Source of the DNA: an uncultured Oscillospiraceae bacterium
Lineage (GTDB): Bacteria > Bacillota > Clostridia > Oscillospirales > Oscillospiraceae
NCBI GenBank assembly: GCA_934623575.1
Contig: CAKTVL010000008.1
Coordinates: 5,319 to 69,318, forward strand
Reading direction: 5' to 3'
DNA length: 64,000 nucleotides
Below, piece by piece: positions 16,374-25,885 of this stretch. The notes beneath the pieces are model-generated. The model did not search any database, had not been told where the DNA came from, and saw only the letters and a list, made by a program, of their open reading frames with translations. Each line of letters begins with the position of its first letter. Positions within the stretch are counted from its first letter, which is position 1. The translations under genes were made by a program, and so were the position numbers.

Positions 16374-16410
16374 AGAGGGAGTGAAGCACTTGCGGTGCTT
16401 CACTCCCTCT
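16374..16410. terminator. Bidirectional terminator between convergent genes
   Basis: AGAGGGAGTGAAGCAC (16374-16389) pairs perfectly over 16 bases with 16395-16410 around a 5-base loop. It serves the sigma-like gene (plus) and hsdR (minus). Confidence 0.75.
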
Positions 16411-16421
16411 AACTATGCTTT

Positions 16422-19394
16422 TTACTCAGTTGAAGCTGCATCAGGATTCTCGTAAGGTTTACCATCCTTGTTATAGGTCAAATTAAATACAAGATCAGAC
16501 AGCCATTTCTTAAACGAAGGATTATCCTGGAACTGCTTAAACAATTCCATATTGTCCGCCATAATTGAAAAGATGACCTGTTGCAACGCACGTTCGCTTT
16601 CCAAGCGCGCACTCTGCTCATCAGAGTTTCTCATGGCATTCTGATATTTTTCGTCCTTAGAGACCATGGCCGGTATCTCAAGGATCTGCCGCCGCACGTT
16701 ATCCGCATCATTCCAATTGATGTTACCAAACATATCATTGAAATTGGAGAGAATGACAGACAACAAATCCATTTCCGGTTCAACGATATGCCCAACCTTT
16801 CCCGCCGGTACGGGAGCCACCTCCGTATCGGCATCTTCCAGGCGAATGGACATGACCTCACGCGCCTCGTTGCGGTAACTTTCGAGGTCGATCGTTTCAA
16901 GAATCCCCTGCGAAAGATCGTCCTCTCGTGGAGATGGCAGCTTTGGTATCAGCAAATTAAGAAAGATGGACAACCGTTCCCAGTCTGCGTTACCATATGG
17001 CAAAATCGCTCCGAGAAAGCCATAGGTACGCACAAACGCCTTTGCTGCGCTCTTAAATTTAATCTGGTCATCCGTGTCAAGCTGCTTGTAAACGGCAGTA
17101 CAGGCATCTAATGTGGGATCAAGTTTGTCGCGATCCGCTCCATCCAGGTACAAATTGACAAGCCGCTCGACATCTTCGTTGGAGAACACCTGGTATTCCT
17201 CCATTGTTGCAACCAGGTCGTATAGCTTGTTCGGATCGGTTTCGCCGGACAGAATCGTGGTGCGGTAATATCGCGAAAATGATTCCTGAATCATCTCCGG
17301 CTTGTTTGCAAAGTCCAAGACAAAAGTATCATACTTCTTCGGGCAGCAGCGGTTCAAGCGAGAGAGCGTCTGTACCGCCTTGATGTCATAAAGCACCGTG
17401 TCCACATACATAGTGTGGAGCAGCGGCTCGTCAAAGCCCGTCTGGAACATATCCGCAACAATGAGAATGCGATACGGGTCTTTTTTGAACTCTTTCGGAA
17501 TCTTAGCATCTGGGAAGCCATTCAGCCCTGCCGATGTCAGCGGCGGTTCCTGACCTTGATACTTGTTCTCGCCGGAAAAGGCGATGATCGTCTTATATGG
17601 ACTGTGCCTATCCGCAAGGCATTTATTGATGGCGTAATAATATTCGATACAGCGGGGAATGCGGGAGGTCACGACCATAGCACGAGCCTGCCCGCCGATT
17701 TTTCCTTTGGCAATGACCTGTTCGTGGAAGTGGTCTACCATCATAGCCGCTTTCTTGGCGATGGTATAGCTGTCACTTTCCACAAAGCTGCGTAGCTTCT
17801 TCTGCGCCCGCTTCTTATCGAACATCGGGTCATCCTCGACGGTTTTCATTAACTTATAGAAGCTGTCAATGGGCGTGTAGTATTGCAGCACATCCAGAAT
17901 GAATCCTTCCTGGATCGCCTGCTTCATCGTATAAACGTGGAAAGGTCTGTGCTTAACATCGTCGCCGTCCTGATACGGAACGCCGAAGGTTTCCAGTGTT
18001 TTGTTCTTCGGAGTGGCGGTAAACGCAAAATAGCTGGCATTGTTCAGCAGCTTGCGTCCTTCCATCATAGCGTTGATCTTATCCTCATTGTCCATTTCGT
18101 CATCGGAAGCAAGCCCGGAAAGTGCAAGGTTCATCTGCGCAGAGTTCCTTCCGCTCTGTCCGGAATGAGCTTCATCGATGATAATGGCGAAATGGTTATC
18201 CTTGTGTTCCGCTCCGATTTGCGGAACAATGTATGGGAACTTTTCAATCGTGGTGACAATAATACGTTTTCCATCCGTAATGGCTTTCGTAAGATCGCCG
18301 GAGTGCTCCGCCCATGCGACCGTGTTGCCGACCTGCATAAACTGCTTAATCGTATCCCGAATCTGCTTGTCGAGAATCCGGCGGTCAGTGACTACGATAA
18401 CAGAATCCAGCATCGGGCGACCGTCCTGTTCCAGCCCGATAAGCTGGTGAGCAAGCCATGCGATAGAGTTGGATTTACCGCTGCCTGCGCTGTGCTGAAT
18501 GAGATACTTTTTTCCGACACCGTTTGTTTTCACATCGGCAAGTAGCTTCGTTACAACATCGAGCTGGTGGTAACGGGGGAAAATCTGCTTTTCCTTTTTC
18601 TTTTTGGTGTCCTCGTCCACCTCGACGACGACCTGCGCGTAGTTTTCTATAATCAGCGTCAGTTTTTCCTTGGTGAGGATATCCTTCCAAAGATAATCGG
18701 TCATAAGGCCGTCTGGATTCGGCGGGTTACCTGCTCCATCATTATATCCCTTGTCAAAGGGCAGAAACCAGCTGTCTTGTCCGGCAAGTTTCGTGCAGAA
18801 CTTGACACGGGCATCGTCTACGGCAAAATGCACCATGCAGCGTTTGAACTGGAACAGCATCTCTCTGGAATCACGGTCATCCTTGTACTGCTGAACGGCA
18901 TCATCAACATTTTGCTTTGTGATCTGATTCTTTAGTTCAAATGTAATAACCGGGAGGCCATTGATAAATACACACAGATCCAATGCCAGTTTGGCTGCAT
19001 CCTGTGAATAGCGGAGTTGTCGTGTAACGCTGAAAACATTCTTTTGGAACAGCTCCTTCGCTTTTGCGTTGCCCTCAGAGGGAGTCAGGTAAAACATGAT
19101 CAGATCGGCAGGGTACACTTTGATTCCATTTCGCAGCACGTCAACTATGCCGCGCTTAGAAATCTCGCCCTGTAAGCGGTTGAGAAACTGTGCGTATTTT
19201 TGATGACTTTTCCGGATGCCCAGCTTCTCTAATTGCTCCGGTTGCGTATCCTGCAGGAACCGAAAAAGCCGAGTCTCATCAATGGCGTATTCTTTGTTGT
19301 AGTCGGTGTTGGAGCCTTCTTCATATCCGTTGTGCTCAACAAGCCAGTTTACAATGAGAGCTTCGAATCCGCTTTCCTTGGTATTGGTCGGCAT
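16422..19394 (-). CDS. hsdR: Type I restriction enzyme HsdR (translocase/nuclease)
   Basis: A 990-residue R subunit. The N-terminal nuclease domain shows LCVFINGLPVITFELKN, the D...ExK core. The SF2 motor carries Walker A (SAGSGKS, about residue 315), the DEAH box (IIDEAHSGQSG, about 410) and FTATPKN. Length and order match the family. In a type I complex, R translocates DNA from unmodified sites bound by M2S and cleaves at a distance. The stop and start overlap with the upstream DUF4145 gene, completing the operon XRE-AlbA-hsdM-hsdS-DUF4145-hsdR. Confidence 0.95.
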   Translation of the reverse strand: MPTNTKESGFEALIVNWLVEHNGYEEGSNTDYNKEYAIDETRLFRFLQDTQPEQLEKLGIRKSHQKYAQFLNRLQGEISKRGIVDVLRNGIKVYPADLIMFYLTPSEGNAKAKELFQKNVFSVTRQLRYSQDAAKLALDLCVFINGLPVITFELKNQITKQNVDDAVQQYKDDRDSREMLFQFKRCMVHFAVDDARVKFCTKLAGQDSWFLPFDKGYNDGAGNPPNPDGLMTDYLWKDILTKEKLTLIIENYAQVVVEVDEDTKKKKEKQIFPRYHQLDVVTKLLADVKTNGVGKKYLIQHSAGSGKSNSIAWLAHQLIGLEQDGRPMLDSVIVVTDRRILDKQIRDTIKQFMQVGNTVAWAEHSGDLTKAITDGKRIIVTTIEKFPYIVPQIGAEHKDNHFAIIIDEAHSGQSGRNSAQMNLALSGLASDDEMDNEDKINAMMEGRKLLNNASYFAFTATPKNKTLETFGVPYQDGDDVKHRPFHVYTMKQAIQEGFILDVLQYYTPIDSFYKLMKTVEDDPMFDKKRAQKKLRSFVESDSYTIAKKAAMMVDHFHEQVIAKGKIGGQARAMVVTSRIPRCIEYYYAINKCLADRHSPYKTIIAFSGENKYQGQEPPLTSAGLNGFPDAKIPKEFKKDPYRILIVADMFQTGFDEPLLHTMYVDTVLYDIKAVQTLSRLNRCCPKKYDTFVLDFANKPEMIQESFSRYYRTTILSGETDPNKLYDLVATMEEYQVFSNEDVERLVNLYLDGADRDKLDPTLDACTAVYKQLDTDDQIKFKSAAKAFVRTYGFLGAILPYGNADWERLSIFLNLLIPKLPSPREDDLSQGILETIDLESYRNEAREVMSIRLEDADTEVAPVPAGKVGHIVEPEMDLLSVILSNFNDMFGNINWNDADNVRRQILEIPAMVSKDEKYQNAMRNSDEQSARLESERALQQVIFSIMADNMELFKQFQDNPSFKKWLSDLVFNLTYNKDGKPYENPDAASTE

Positions 19395-19993
19395 TACGCT
19401 TCCTCCTCTTCTGCTAAATGAGGCATCTCATATAAGTTGCCCAATAGCTGTTTTATAAATACAATAACCTTATCGGCATCTTCTTGGGTTGCCATTCCCA
19501 TTTCGTGCGTATACTTGTTTCCTATCTTTCTTATTTTATCGACCCATGCTTTGTTTTGTCTACCGATATAGCCATTCACTTCCAAAAAATCTATGTATTC
19601 GACGAAGCGTTTTCCCACATCAGCACCCTTGTCAACCGCAATATACATTAACAATGTTCGTGAAACCATTATAACCGAGTGATAACACTCATTTAGAAAG
19701 CACTTTCTGCATTCGTTATACAGCTTTTCTACATTGGGCGGTAGAAAGCGTACATCTTCATAGGGCAGCAACTGTGACTGCGGTATGATTTTTCCGTCAA
19801 GACCAATGATGACCGGCATGAAGCACTCCGGGCATTTGTGAATTTGATATTTAATGGCACCGGTAGCTGTATCGACAATTCTGGTGGTAGAACCCGCCTG
19901 TACCCGCACGCCGCAGTATGGACAGGTTATTGTTTTTGCAGTCATCTCTTTTTTGGGAATGGCCTTCCAAGTCCATTCTTTTATCTCTATCAT
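19394..19993 (-). CDS. DUF4145-type zinc-ribbon protein within the type I operon
   Basis: A 199-residue protein. The N-terminal zinc ribbon has TCPYCGVRV and KCPECFMPV, two CxxC pairs. The C-terminal DUF4145-type helical region includes YNECRKCFLNECYHSVIMVSR and DKIRKIGNKYTHE. Such proteins often sit between hsdS and hsdR and occur as fusions to HsdR N-termini. It starts 2 bases after hsdS and overlaps hsdR by one base, so co-translation is likely. A role in holding the R subunit or modulating restriction is inferred from this position only. Confidence 0.75.
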   Translation of the reverse strand: MIEIKEWTWKAIPKKEMTAKTITCPYCGVRVQAGSTTRIVDTATGAIKYQIHKCPECFMPVIIGLDGKIIPQSQLLPYEDVRFLPPNVEKLYNECRKCFLNECYHSVIMVSRTLLMYIAVDKGADVGKRFVEYIDFLEVNGYIGRQNKAWVDKIRKIGNKYTHEMGMATQEDADKVIVFIKQLLGNLYEMPHLAEEEEA

Positions 19994-19995
19994 AC

Positions 19996-21354
19996 TTATT
20001 CCTCCTCAGGAGGCTCGTCCGCACCTTGTTCCGGGTTTTCATCTGCATTGTCTATATCTTCATCCACAAATTCATACTTGGGGATTTCAATGCCACGGAC
20101 ATCAATTTTGCCGGTGACGGCGTCAGATACAAGTCGATTCTTCAGTTCTTTGAGAAGTTCAACCTGTTTCTGTAAACACTCTATAAGTAGTTTCGTTTTA
20201 GATTCTTCTTCATCAATTGCGTGTACAATTTTCACCTGCTCTTCATATGGAGGCAGTGGAATTTCAAAATTCCTAAATGCACTTGCGGGTAAACGCCACC
20301 TTCCCACATTTGCAGCGCCTCGACCAAATCGATAAAAAGCATGACGACGATAGCATATTTGGAATACTTTTAGATAATATTGGGCATAGCACCGCTTTTC
20401 GTCAAATAGTCTAAATACGCGATAGTCTGGACTTGTAACGCCAAGGTGATCTGCAATACCAATACCTCCAGTGAGCAAATCCATATGGTTCATAGCAAAT
20501 TCGCCAGGATAAACAAACTGATAGCCAGAATAGTCGGAAGCGAGCTGACCTTCGTAGATGTTTATATCACGCACCTTAAGTCCCTCCTGCGTGACAGAAA
20601 ATACATCAAACCCCTCAGTTCCAGCTATTCGTTTGAGTATTTCAAAGTGGTTCCTTATACGACTTACTGACCAATCAGATGGAATTACAGGTGCCCAATC
20701 CATATCTGTTTTCATATAAGCGCAATTCTCCGAAATTCCGTGTGTCACAAAGGCATTTATAGCTGCAAGGAATTTTTCGTTAAGGCATGCAATTTGCTTT
20801 TGCTTTACACTAATCAGCCTATTGATGCTCGAAACTTTCCAATCCAGAAAGCGCACAATCTGATCCTGCTCGTCACGGGGAGGGACGGGTAGAAGATGAT
20901 TTTTCAACTTGGTGTAGTCTATATTCTGTCCCTCGCGAATGCCCGTCACGCACAATGTTAGCAGGCCGATAAACGGCTTGCTTTTCGCAAGATAGCGAAA
21001 ATATGGGGCTGACATAGGCTCATGTGGAACCAAAATTGTGTATGCTGGACTAATTATGCCTTGATAATAAGCATATTCAAGGCCTCCTTGAAAGGAACGT
21101 AAACTTATAACGAAGTCACCTATGTGTACGAGTTTCAGCAAATGTAAATCTTTTTGCGCTTCAACCGTTCGGTTGCCGTACACATTCTTCGGAACAACCC
21201 CCATGTTTTGGGATGCAACTAATAAAGGCTCATTCGGGTATCCTTTTTCAGATCGTTCAGCAAATAAACGTTTCATTTTATGCGCTTGCCAGTGCGCAGG
21301 AGTTTTCGAGAGCCATACATCCGGGAATTGGTCGTAATTATCGTACTTACTCAT
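19996..21354 (-). CDS. hsdS: Type I restriction enzyme HsdS (specificity subunit)
   Basis: A 452-residue S subunit with two target-recognition domains. Each is followed by the conserved linker: LPVPPRDEQDQIVRFLD plus coiled coil in the centre, and LPPYEEQVKIVHAID plus coiled coil near the end. The two half-sites of the recognition sequence would be read by the two domains. The C-terminus is acidic. It overlaps hsdM by 4 bases. No second, silent hsdS or inverting recombinase is present next to it, so phase-variable specificity is not indicated. Confidence 0.92.
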   Translation of the reverse strand: MSKYDNYDQFPDVWLSKTPAHWQAHKMKRLFAERSEKGYPNEPLLVASQNMGVVPKNVYGNRTVEAQKDLHLLKLVHIGDFVISLRSFQGGLEYAYYQGIISPAYTILVPHEPMSAPYFRYLAKSKPFIGLLTLCVTGIREGQNIDYTKLKNHLLPVPPRDEQDQIVRFLDWKVSSINRLISVKQKQIACLNEKFLAAINAFVTHGISENCAYMKTDMDWAPVIPSDWSVSRIRNHFEILKRIAGTEGFDVFSVTQEGLKVRDINIYEGQLASDYSGYQFVYPGEFAMNHMDLLTGGIGIADHLGVTSPDYRVFRLFDEKRCYAQYYLKVFQICYRRHAFYRFGRGAANVGRWRLPASAFRNFEIPLPPYEEQVKIVHAIDEEESKTKLLIECLQKQVELLKELKNRLVSDAVTGKIDVRGIEIPKYEFVDEDIDNADENPEQGADEPPEEE

Positions 21355-23357
21355 TCAATTCCCTCCATTATATTTTCCAATAACCCGTTCGCTCCCTGCT
21401 CCAATTCTTTTAGACTTTTCAAAATCTCATCCATGGGACGTAGTTCCACGGGCTTGTAAAAATACTTCGTAAAGCTGATCTCGTAGCCGATTTGGGCTTT
21501 CTTTTCATCCACCCATGCGTCCGGCGCATAGGTCAGCACCTCATTTTTCATAAAGGCGTCAATGCCGCCCTCATAGGTGAACGGAATATTCTCCGTGTCG
21601 CGCAGGTCAACATCCGGTTCACCCTCGATTGGTTGTGCGGACGGGCCTTTTTCAGTGATAAAGGGGCGTACCTTTTTCAATGCAGCGGCTTTCAGCCCGG
21701 TGGCTTTGGCAAATGCCGTCCAGTCGTCCAGCGGCGCAGTTTCGGCAGCCTTTTCGATAGCAGCAATTACGCCGTCGTATTCGTCCGACTTCTTGAATGT
21801 ATCTGCCGGAATCGGTCTGTCGGGGCGCACGCGCAGGCGCAGCGGTCGCTCCACCGTCACATTCCAATAACCGAAGTCCTCATTGTTCAGAATCATGCTG
21901 ACTACGCTTTCCTCCATTGCGAGAAAAATACGGACGATCTCCTTGCGGATCTCTTCGGTAAATTCGCAGTTTTTCTTGCCCATGTTCTTACGCAGCGCAG
22001 ATTTCATCGTCGTTGCGTCGATGAGCTGAATTTTCCCCTTGCGGCGTTCTTCTTTCTTATTGGAAAGCACCCAAATGAAGGTGCCGATGCCCGTGTTGTA
22101 AAACATATTCTCCGGCACGGCAATAATAGCTTCTACCAAGTCATTTTCGATCATATAACGGCGGGCGTTGCTTTCGCCGCTCCCCGCATCGCCCGTGAAG
22201 ATGGACGAGCCGTTATGTACTTCCGCAATGCGGCTGCCGAGAGGCGTGTCTTTCTTCATCTTCGCCACATTGTTCAGCAGGAACAGAAGCTGACCGTCGC
22301 TTGTGCGCGGGATCATAGTAAGCTGCTCACCGCCGTCCAGATAAGTGTTGAAACGGCTGTCGAGGATTTCCTTCTTGCCACCCATCTTTTCTGCATCGGT
22401 TTTCCAGCTCTTACCATACGGCGGGTTCGAGAGCATAAAATCAAACTGCCGGGTGGCGTTGCCGTCCAAAGACAGCGTTGAGCCGTAACTGATATGTTCT
22501 GCCTGATCGCCATCGCCCTTGAGCAGCATATCTGCCTTACAGATGGCGTAAGTTTCCGGGTTGATTTCTTGCCCGAAAAGGTGGATAGATACATTTTTGC
22601 CGCGCCGTGCTGCCAATGTGGTAAGACGATCCTGTGCAACGGTGAGCATGCCACCTGTTCCGCAGGCTCCGTCATAGCAGGAGTAAGTAGCGTCCTTGAT
22701 TTGATCCGCAATCGGCATAAAGATAAGGTCTGCCATCAGCTCAACAACATCACGGGGCGTCCAGTGTTCGCCGGCTTCCTCGTTGTTCTCCTCGTTGAAC
22801 TTACGGATCAGTTCCTCGAAAATCGTACCCATGCCGTGGTTGTCCAGACCGGGATGCTTGAGAATGGTCTTTTCTTCGTCTTTGTACACCGGGTTCGGAC
22901 TGAGGTTAATATCCGAAGATATAAATTTTTCAATGACTGCACCGAGGATATCTGCCTCGATCATAGTGTCGATCTGATTGCGGAACTTGAACTTCTCCAG
23001 GATCTCCTGTACATTTGGAGAGAAACCATCAAGATATGCTTCAAAGTCCGTTTTCAATGTCTGCTTCTTCGCACGGCTGGTAAGGTCGCGCAGACGGAAC
23101 GGCGATGCATTGCAAAAAGCCTGTCCCGCCACGTTGCACAGTGCAGGCCACTGGTTATCGATACCTGCTGCATCCAACTTTTTCTTCATATCCAGGACAG
23201 CCTCTTTACTGTCCTCCAAAAGAGCATCCAAACGCCGGATGACCGTCATCGGCAGGATCACATCACGGTACTTGCCGCGCACATAAACATCACGCAGGCA
23301 GTCGTCTGCGATACTCCATATAAAACTCACTATTTGATTATGCACCTGATTGTCCAT
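21351..23357 (-). CDS. hsdM: Type I restriction enzyme HsdM (N6-adenine methyltransferase)
   Basis: A 668-residue M subunit. An N-terminal helical HsdM_N domain is followed by the N6-adenine methylase with the SAM site (DGACGTGGML) and catalytic NPPYG. A long C-terminal part follows. The start at 23357 is chosen because GAACGAGGA lies just before it; a longer frame begins upstream without a ribosome site. With HsdS it methylates host sites. The XRE and AlbA-type genes precede it on the same strand. Confidence 0.94.
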   Translation of the reverse strand: MDNQVHNQIVSFIWSIADDCLRDVYVRGKYRDVILPMTVIRRLDALLEDSKEAVLDMKKKLDAAGIDNQWPALCNVAGQAFCNASPFRLRDLTSRAKKQTLKTDFEAYLDGFSPNVQEILEKFKFRNQIDTMIEADILGAVIEKFISSDINLSPNPVYKDEEKTILKHPGLDNHGMGTIFEELIRKFNEENNEEAGEHWTPRDVVELMADLIFMPIADQIKDATYSCYDGACGTGGMLTVAQDRLTTLAARRGKNVSIHLFGQEINPETYAICKADMLLKGDGDQAEHISYGSTLSLDGNATRQFDFMLSNPPYGKSWKTDAEKMGGKKEILDSRFNTYLDGGEQLTMIPRTSDGQLLFLLNNVAKMKKDTPLGSRIAEVHNGSSIFTGDAGSGESNARRYMIENDLVEAIIAVPENMFYNTGIGTFIWVLSNKKEERRKGKIQLIDATTMKSALRKNMGKKNCEFTEEIRKEIVRIFLAMEESVVSMILNNEDFGYWNVTVERPLRLRVRPDRPIPADTFKKSDEYDGVIAAIEKAAETAPLDDWTAFAKATGLKAAALKKVRPFITEKGPSAQPIEGEPDVDLRDTENIPFTYEGGIDAFMKNEVLTYAPDAWVDEKKAQIGYEISFTKYFYKPVELRPMDEILKSLKELEQGANGLLENIMEGIE

Positions 23358-23449
23358 ATTTCCTCGTTCCCTTCCTCGCTGTAATAAGGCACCAATGATC
23401 ATATCCTGAATGGTATCTTACTAAAGTTTCTACCCGTTATTCTGGACTA

Positions 23450-24907
23450 TTAAGATTTCAGCTTATAAGTTCTGTTTCGATTTCCGCCTTCGGCTACGAC
23501 AATTTCCTCCGCAGTCAGTTCAGAGAGGAGTTTCTTGGCTCGTGTACTTTTGACTCCAAGGAGCTCTGCAATATCGGCACTTCTGGCCGAAATATGATCA
23601 GTAAGGTATGCAACGATTTCTTCTTTCTGCCGGGCAGATTTTATCGTTGCTTTTTTATCGTCACTCTTTATCGCCGCTTTTTTATCGTCACTCTTGGAGA
23701 ATAAGAGCGTTAATGTTGTCCGCTCCGGCTCGAGTTGCTCTGTAATCTCCGGAGTTGTCCAATTTTGCTCGCGCCAGACGCGGAAGATATTCGGAATGCC
23801 GCTACCAGCACGCTCACCAATATCAATCAGGTTGAACATCTTCAGCATCGTTCCGTTCCGCGGATCAGAAACACCGCCGCTCTTTGCGGCATCAATTTCG
23901 ATGCGGAAGCTGCCCGGATTAGACATCGTAATGCTATTACGCTTTTTGACGATGACCAACCCCTGTCTGCCGTAGTAATCGGCATTCACCAAACAGTTGG
24001 CCAGTGCTTCACGCAGCGCCTGATGCACTGGGGTATCATCTATACGAGTACCACCGTCCATCTTGAAGGGCACCTTGATATCCTGGATCAGCTTGTTGTA
24101 GACCCGGAAATAGAAGTCGTATACATTTCCGCTCCAGTCGCCGGAAGAAGATATGATACGGTCAGTCCAACGGGTATCAGCGTCATACTGTTCCTGATAG
24201 TCCAGAAAGTAAGCGTTAAATTCTCGCACAATATCGTATTCGTTGCCGAACATGAGAAGTCCGGCAGAAGTGGGGTGCTTCTTCCCATCAGAGCCGATGC
24301 CCACAGCGCCCAGCTTCAGAAGGAAATCTTCATCCTCCAGCGCCTCCCATACATGACCGGGGCGGGAGAGGCGCATCCTCTGGCGATAGCTGCGAATGCT
24401 CTCTTTGTTGAACACAGTCATGTCCATTTCATTCAGGATGAGCATGTCCTGGGTTTTCACGGAAGCATCCCGCACCATGGCCTGATATTCTTCTTTGGTG
24501 CAACGGTAGTCGCCCTCACCGTCGCGGCGGTAGGTGCAGAGCGGATTGCCGTCTACATAGACCGGCTTGTAGGAGCGTTCTGCACGGGGTACATTGATGA
24601 CCACGATATGGTTGCCGTCCACCTCCTGAACAAACACATCCTTGGAGGACAGAACATTCACACTGGTCTTATTGGGGTTATTGGCGATGTCCCAGAACTC
24701 CTTGATGAGTCTGTCCGGATCGGGCAGATCTACCGTGTGCAAGGATTTGTCTGCCCATTCTTCTACTCCCAGCAGGATAATACCGCCGTGGGTATTGGCA
24801 AAGGCGGAATAGGTTTCCCAAATGCTCTTGGGAAGCCCGCCGAGGGCTTTCTTTGCCTCAATACGGTTGTTCTCCCGATACTGCTCGATTTTGGAAAAGT
24901 CAATCAT
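23450..24907 (-). CDS. AlbA/Schlafen-domain regulator with ATPase-like and winged-HTH regions
   Basis: A 485-residue protein of the COG2865 type. The N-terminal AlbA_2/Schlafen-like domain shows ESKKA-type RIEAKKALGG and FANTHGGIILLGVEE. A HATPase_c_4-like domain follows (ALREALANCLVNADY, then NPGSFRI), and a C-terminal winged HTH covers about the last 60 residues. A tandem 9-residue repeat (KSDDKKAAI) sits just before the HTH. It overlaps the XRE gene by 8 bases and precedes hsdM by 92. Relatives accompany type I systems (RloA-like genes). A regulatory or anti-phage accessory role is inferred. Confidence 0.78.
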   Translation of the reverse strand: MIDFSKIEQYRENNRIEAKKALGGLPKSIWETYSAFANTHGGIILLGVEEWADKSLHTVDLPDPDRLIKEFWDIANNPNKTSVNVLSSKDVFVQEVDGNHIVVINVPRAERSYKPVYVDGNPLCTYRRDGEGDYRCTKEEYQAMVRDASVKTQDMLILNEMDMTVFNKESIRSYRQRMRLSRPGHVWEALEDEDFLLKLGAVGIGSDGKKHPTSAGLLMFGNEYDIVREFNAYFLDYQEQYDADTRWTDRIISSSGDWSGNVYDFYFRVYNKLIQDIKVPFKMDGGTRIDDTPVHQALREALANCLVNADYYGRQGLVIVKKRNSITMSNPGSFRIEIDAAKSGGVSDPRNGTMLKMFNLIDIGERAGSGIPNIFRVWREQNWTTPEITEQLEPERTTLTLLFSKSDDKKAAIKSDDKKATIKSARQKEEIVAYLTDHISARSADIAELLGVKSTRAKKLLSELTAEEIVVAEGGNRNRTYKLKS

Positions 24908-25115
24908 GGTTTTCCTCCTTTACGAGCTCTATGATATCGCAGAAGTCGCAATCCAGCACAGTGCAGATCTTCGTCAGAATCTCTGTGCTGACATGCTGGT
25001 TCTTGCCCAGCTTGGCAAGGGCGGTTGTAGACATACCGGTAGCCAGACGCAGATCCTTCTTTTTCATGTTTTTATCGATCAGGAGCTTCCACAGCTTGTT
25101 ATAACAAATCGTCAT
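24900..25115 (-). CDS. XRE regulator heading the type I restriction operon
   Basis: A 71-residue Cro/CI-type HTH protein (KLWKLLIDKNMKKKDL, then TEILTKICTVLDCDF). It is closely similar to the regulator at 5842-6081 in the first 60 residues and shares KLWKLLxDK with the chimera at 44483-44761. It is the first gene of the restriction operon. A weak minus-strand promoter (TTAGAA-16-TATACT) lies just upstream. Probably it is an autorepressor that controls restriction on entry into a new host. Confidence 0.83.
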   Translation of the reverse strand: MTICYNKLWKLLIDKNMKKKDLRLATGMSTTALAKLGKNQHVSTEILTKICTVLDCDFCDIIELVKEENHD

Positions 25116-25290
25116 TGTAACACCTCATCCCCGGAGTATACACTGATACAGGTTAATTCTAACACAGCAGCTTCAGTTTGTCTATTGAGAATCCAATTTT
25201 CAGATTCGTGATGTCCTTTCCGGACGAGAGATTTCGAATTATAAACTGGCAAAGGGTAACCGCAGGAATGCTTTTTTTGCTCCCCTGCGG

Positions 25291-25323
25291 TTATTTCATT
25301 GTTTATGCGGCGCAATTTTTGAG
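25291..25323. repeat. Dispersed TTATTCTTTG...GCGGCGCAG motif, copy C
   Basis: TTATTTCATTGTTTATGCGG followed by CGCAATTTTTGAG, immediately after the DUF6550-type gene. On the left it is preceded by a 9-bp inverted repeat (AACCGCAGG/CCTGCGGTT) that may terminate transcription. Confidence 0.45.
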
Positions 25324-25324
25324 G

Positions 25325-25816
25325 TCAGCCCATGATGCCGATTTTATTGCCGTTCTCGTACATATCCTCGGCGTACTCGACATGGTTGGGGCCTTCACTT
25401 CGTATCCAGCCGAAGCCGGGGACATAGACCATATCCGCCAATCCGTTATCGTTGGTTATTGGCTCCGGTGCCGATTCAGACTGCGTAGGATGTACCGGGG
25501 TGGGATCTGTCTGCGTAGGAGGTGCAGATTTCTGTTCTGCCACGGGTTCATCTTCTATTTCAGGTGCAGGGACGGGTAGCTCCTCAGTGGTTGTTTCCGT
25601 GGCTGATTTAGTTTCCGGCATTTCCGACTCTTGCTTTTCTGTGATTGCTGGCAATATTAGTTCTTCCGGCTCCGGAAGTGTCGGCCGTGGAGTGGTCACG
25701 TTGGCCGTTTCGCTCGGTGTGGGTGTTTTCTCGACCTTTTCAGTCTGTGGCCACACAGCGGCACACAGGGCGAGACAGGCGGTGATTGCCGCGGTAACGA
25801 TGATTCTCTTTTTCAT
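25325..25816 (-). CDS. Exported protein with Pro/Thr/Glu-rich linker, DUF6550-like
   Basis: A 163-residue protein. The N-terminal hydrophobic stretch (IIVTAAITACLALCAAVW) is a signal peptide or anchor, with a Cys that might be lipidated. A roughly 90-residue Pro/Thr/Glu-rich linker follows. The C-terminal module (MVYVPGFGWIRSEGPNH, then YENGNKIGIMG) recurs in small exported proteins of Firmicutes integrative elements. It lies between the restriction operon and the recombinase pair. A cell-surface role related to transfer is possible but unproven. Confidence 0.6.
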   Translation of the reverse strand: MKKRIIVTAAITACLALCAAVWPQTEKVEKTPTPSETANVTTPRPTLPEPEELILPAITEKQESEMPETKSATETTTEELPVPAPEIEDEPVAEQKSAPPTQTDPTPVHPTQSESAPEPITNDNGLADMVYVPGFGWIRSEGPNHVEYAEDMYENGNKIGIMG

Positions 25817-25885
25817 TTTGGTTCCTCCTCTTTGGATGTAAAATGATTGAGTTCTGAGGACAACTCACCTTTTGCGGAATAGCTA

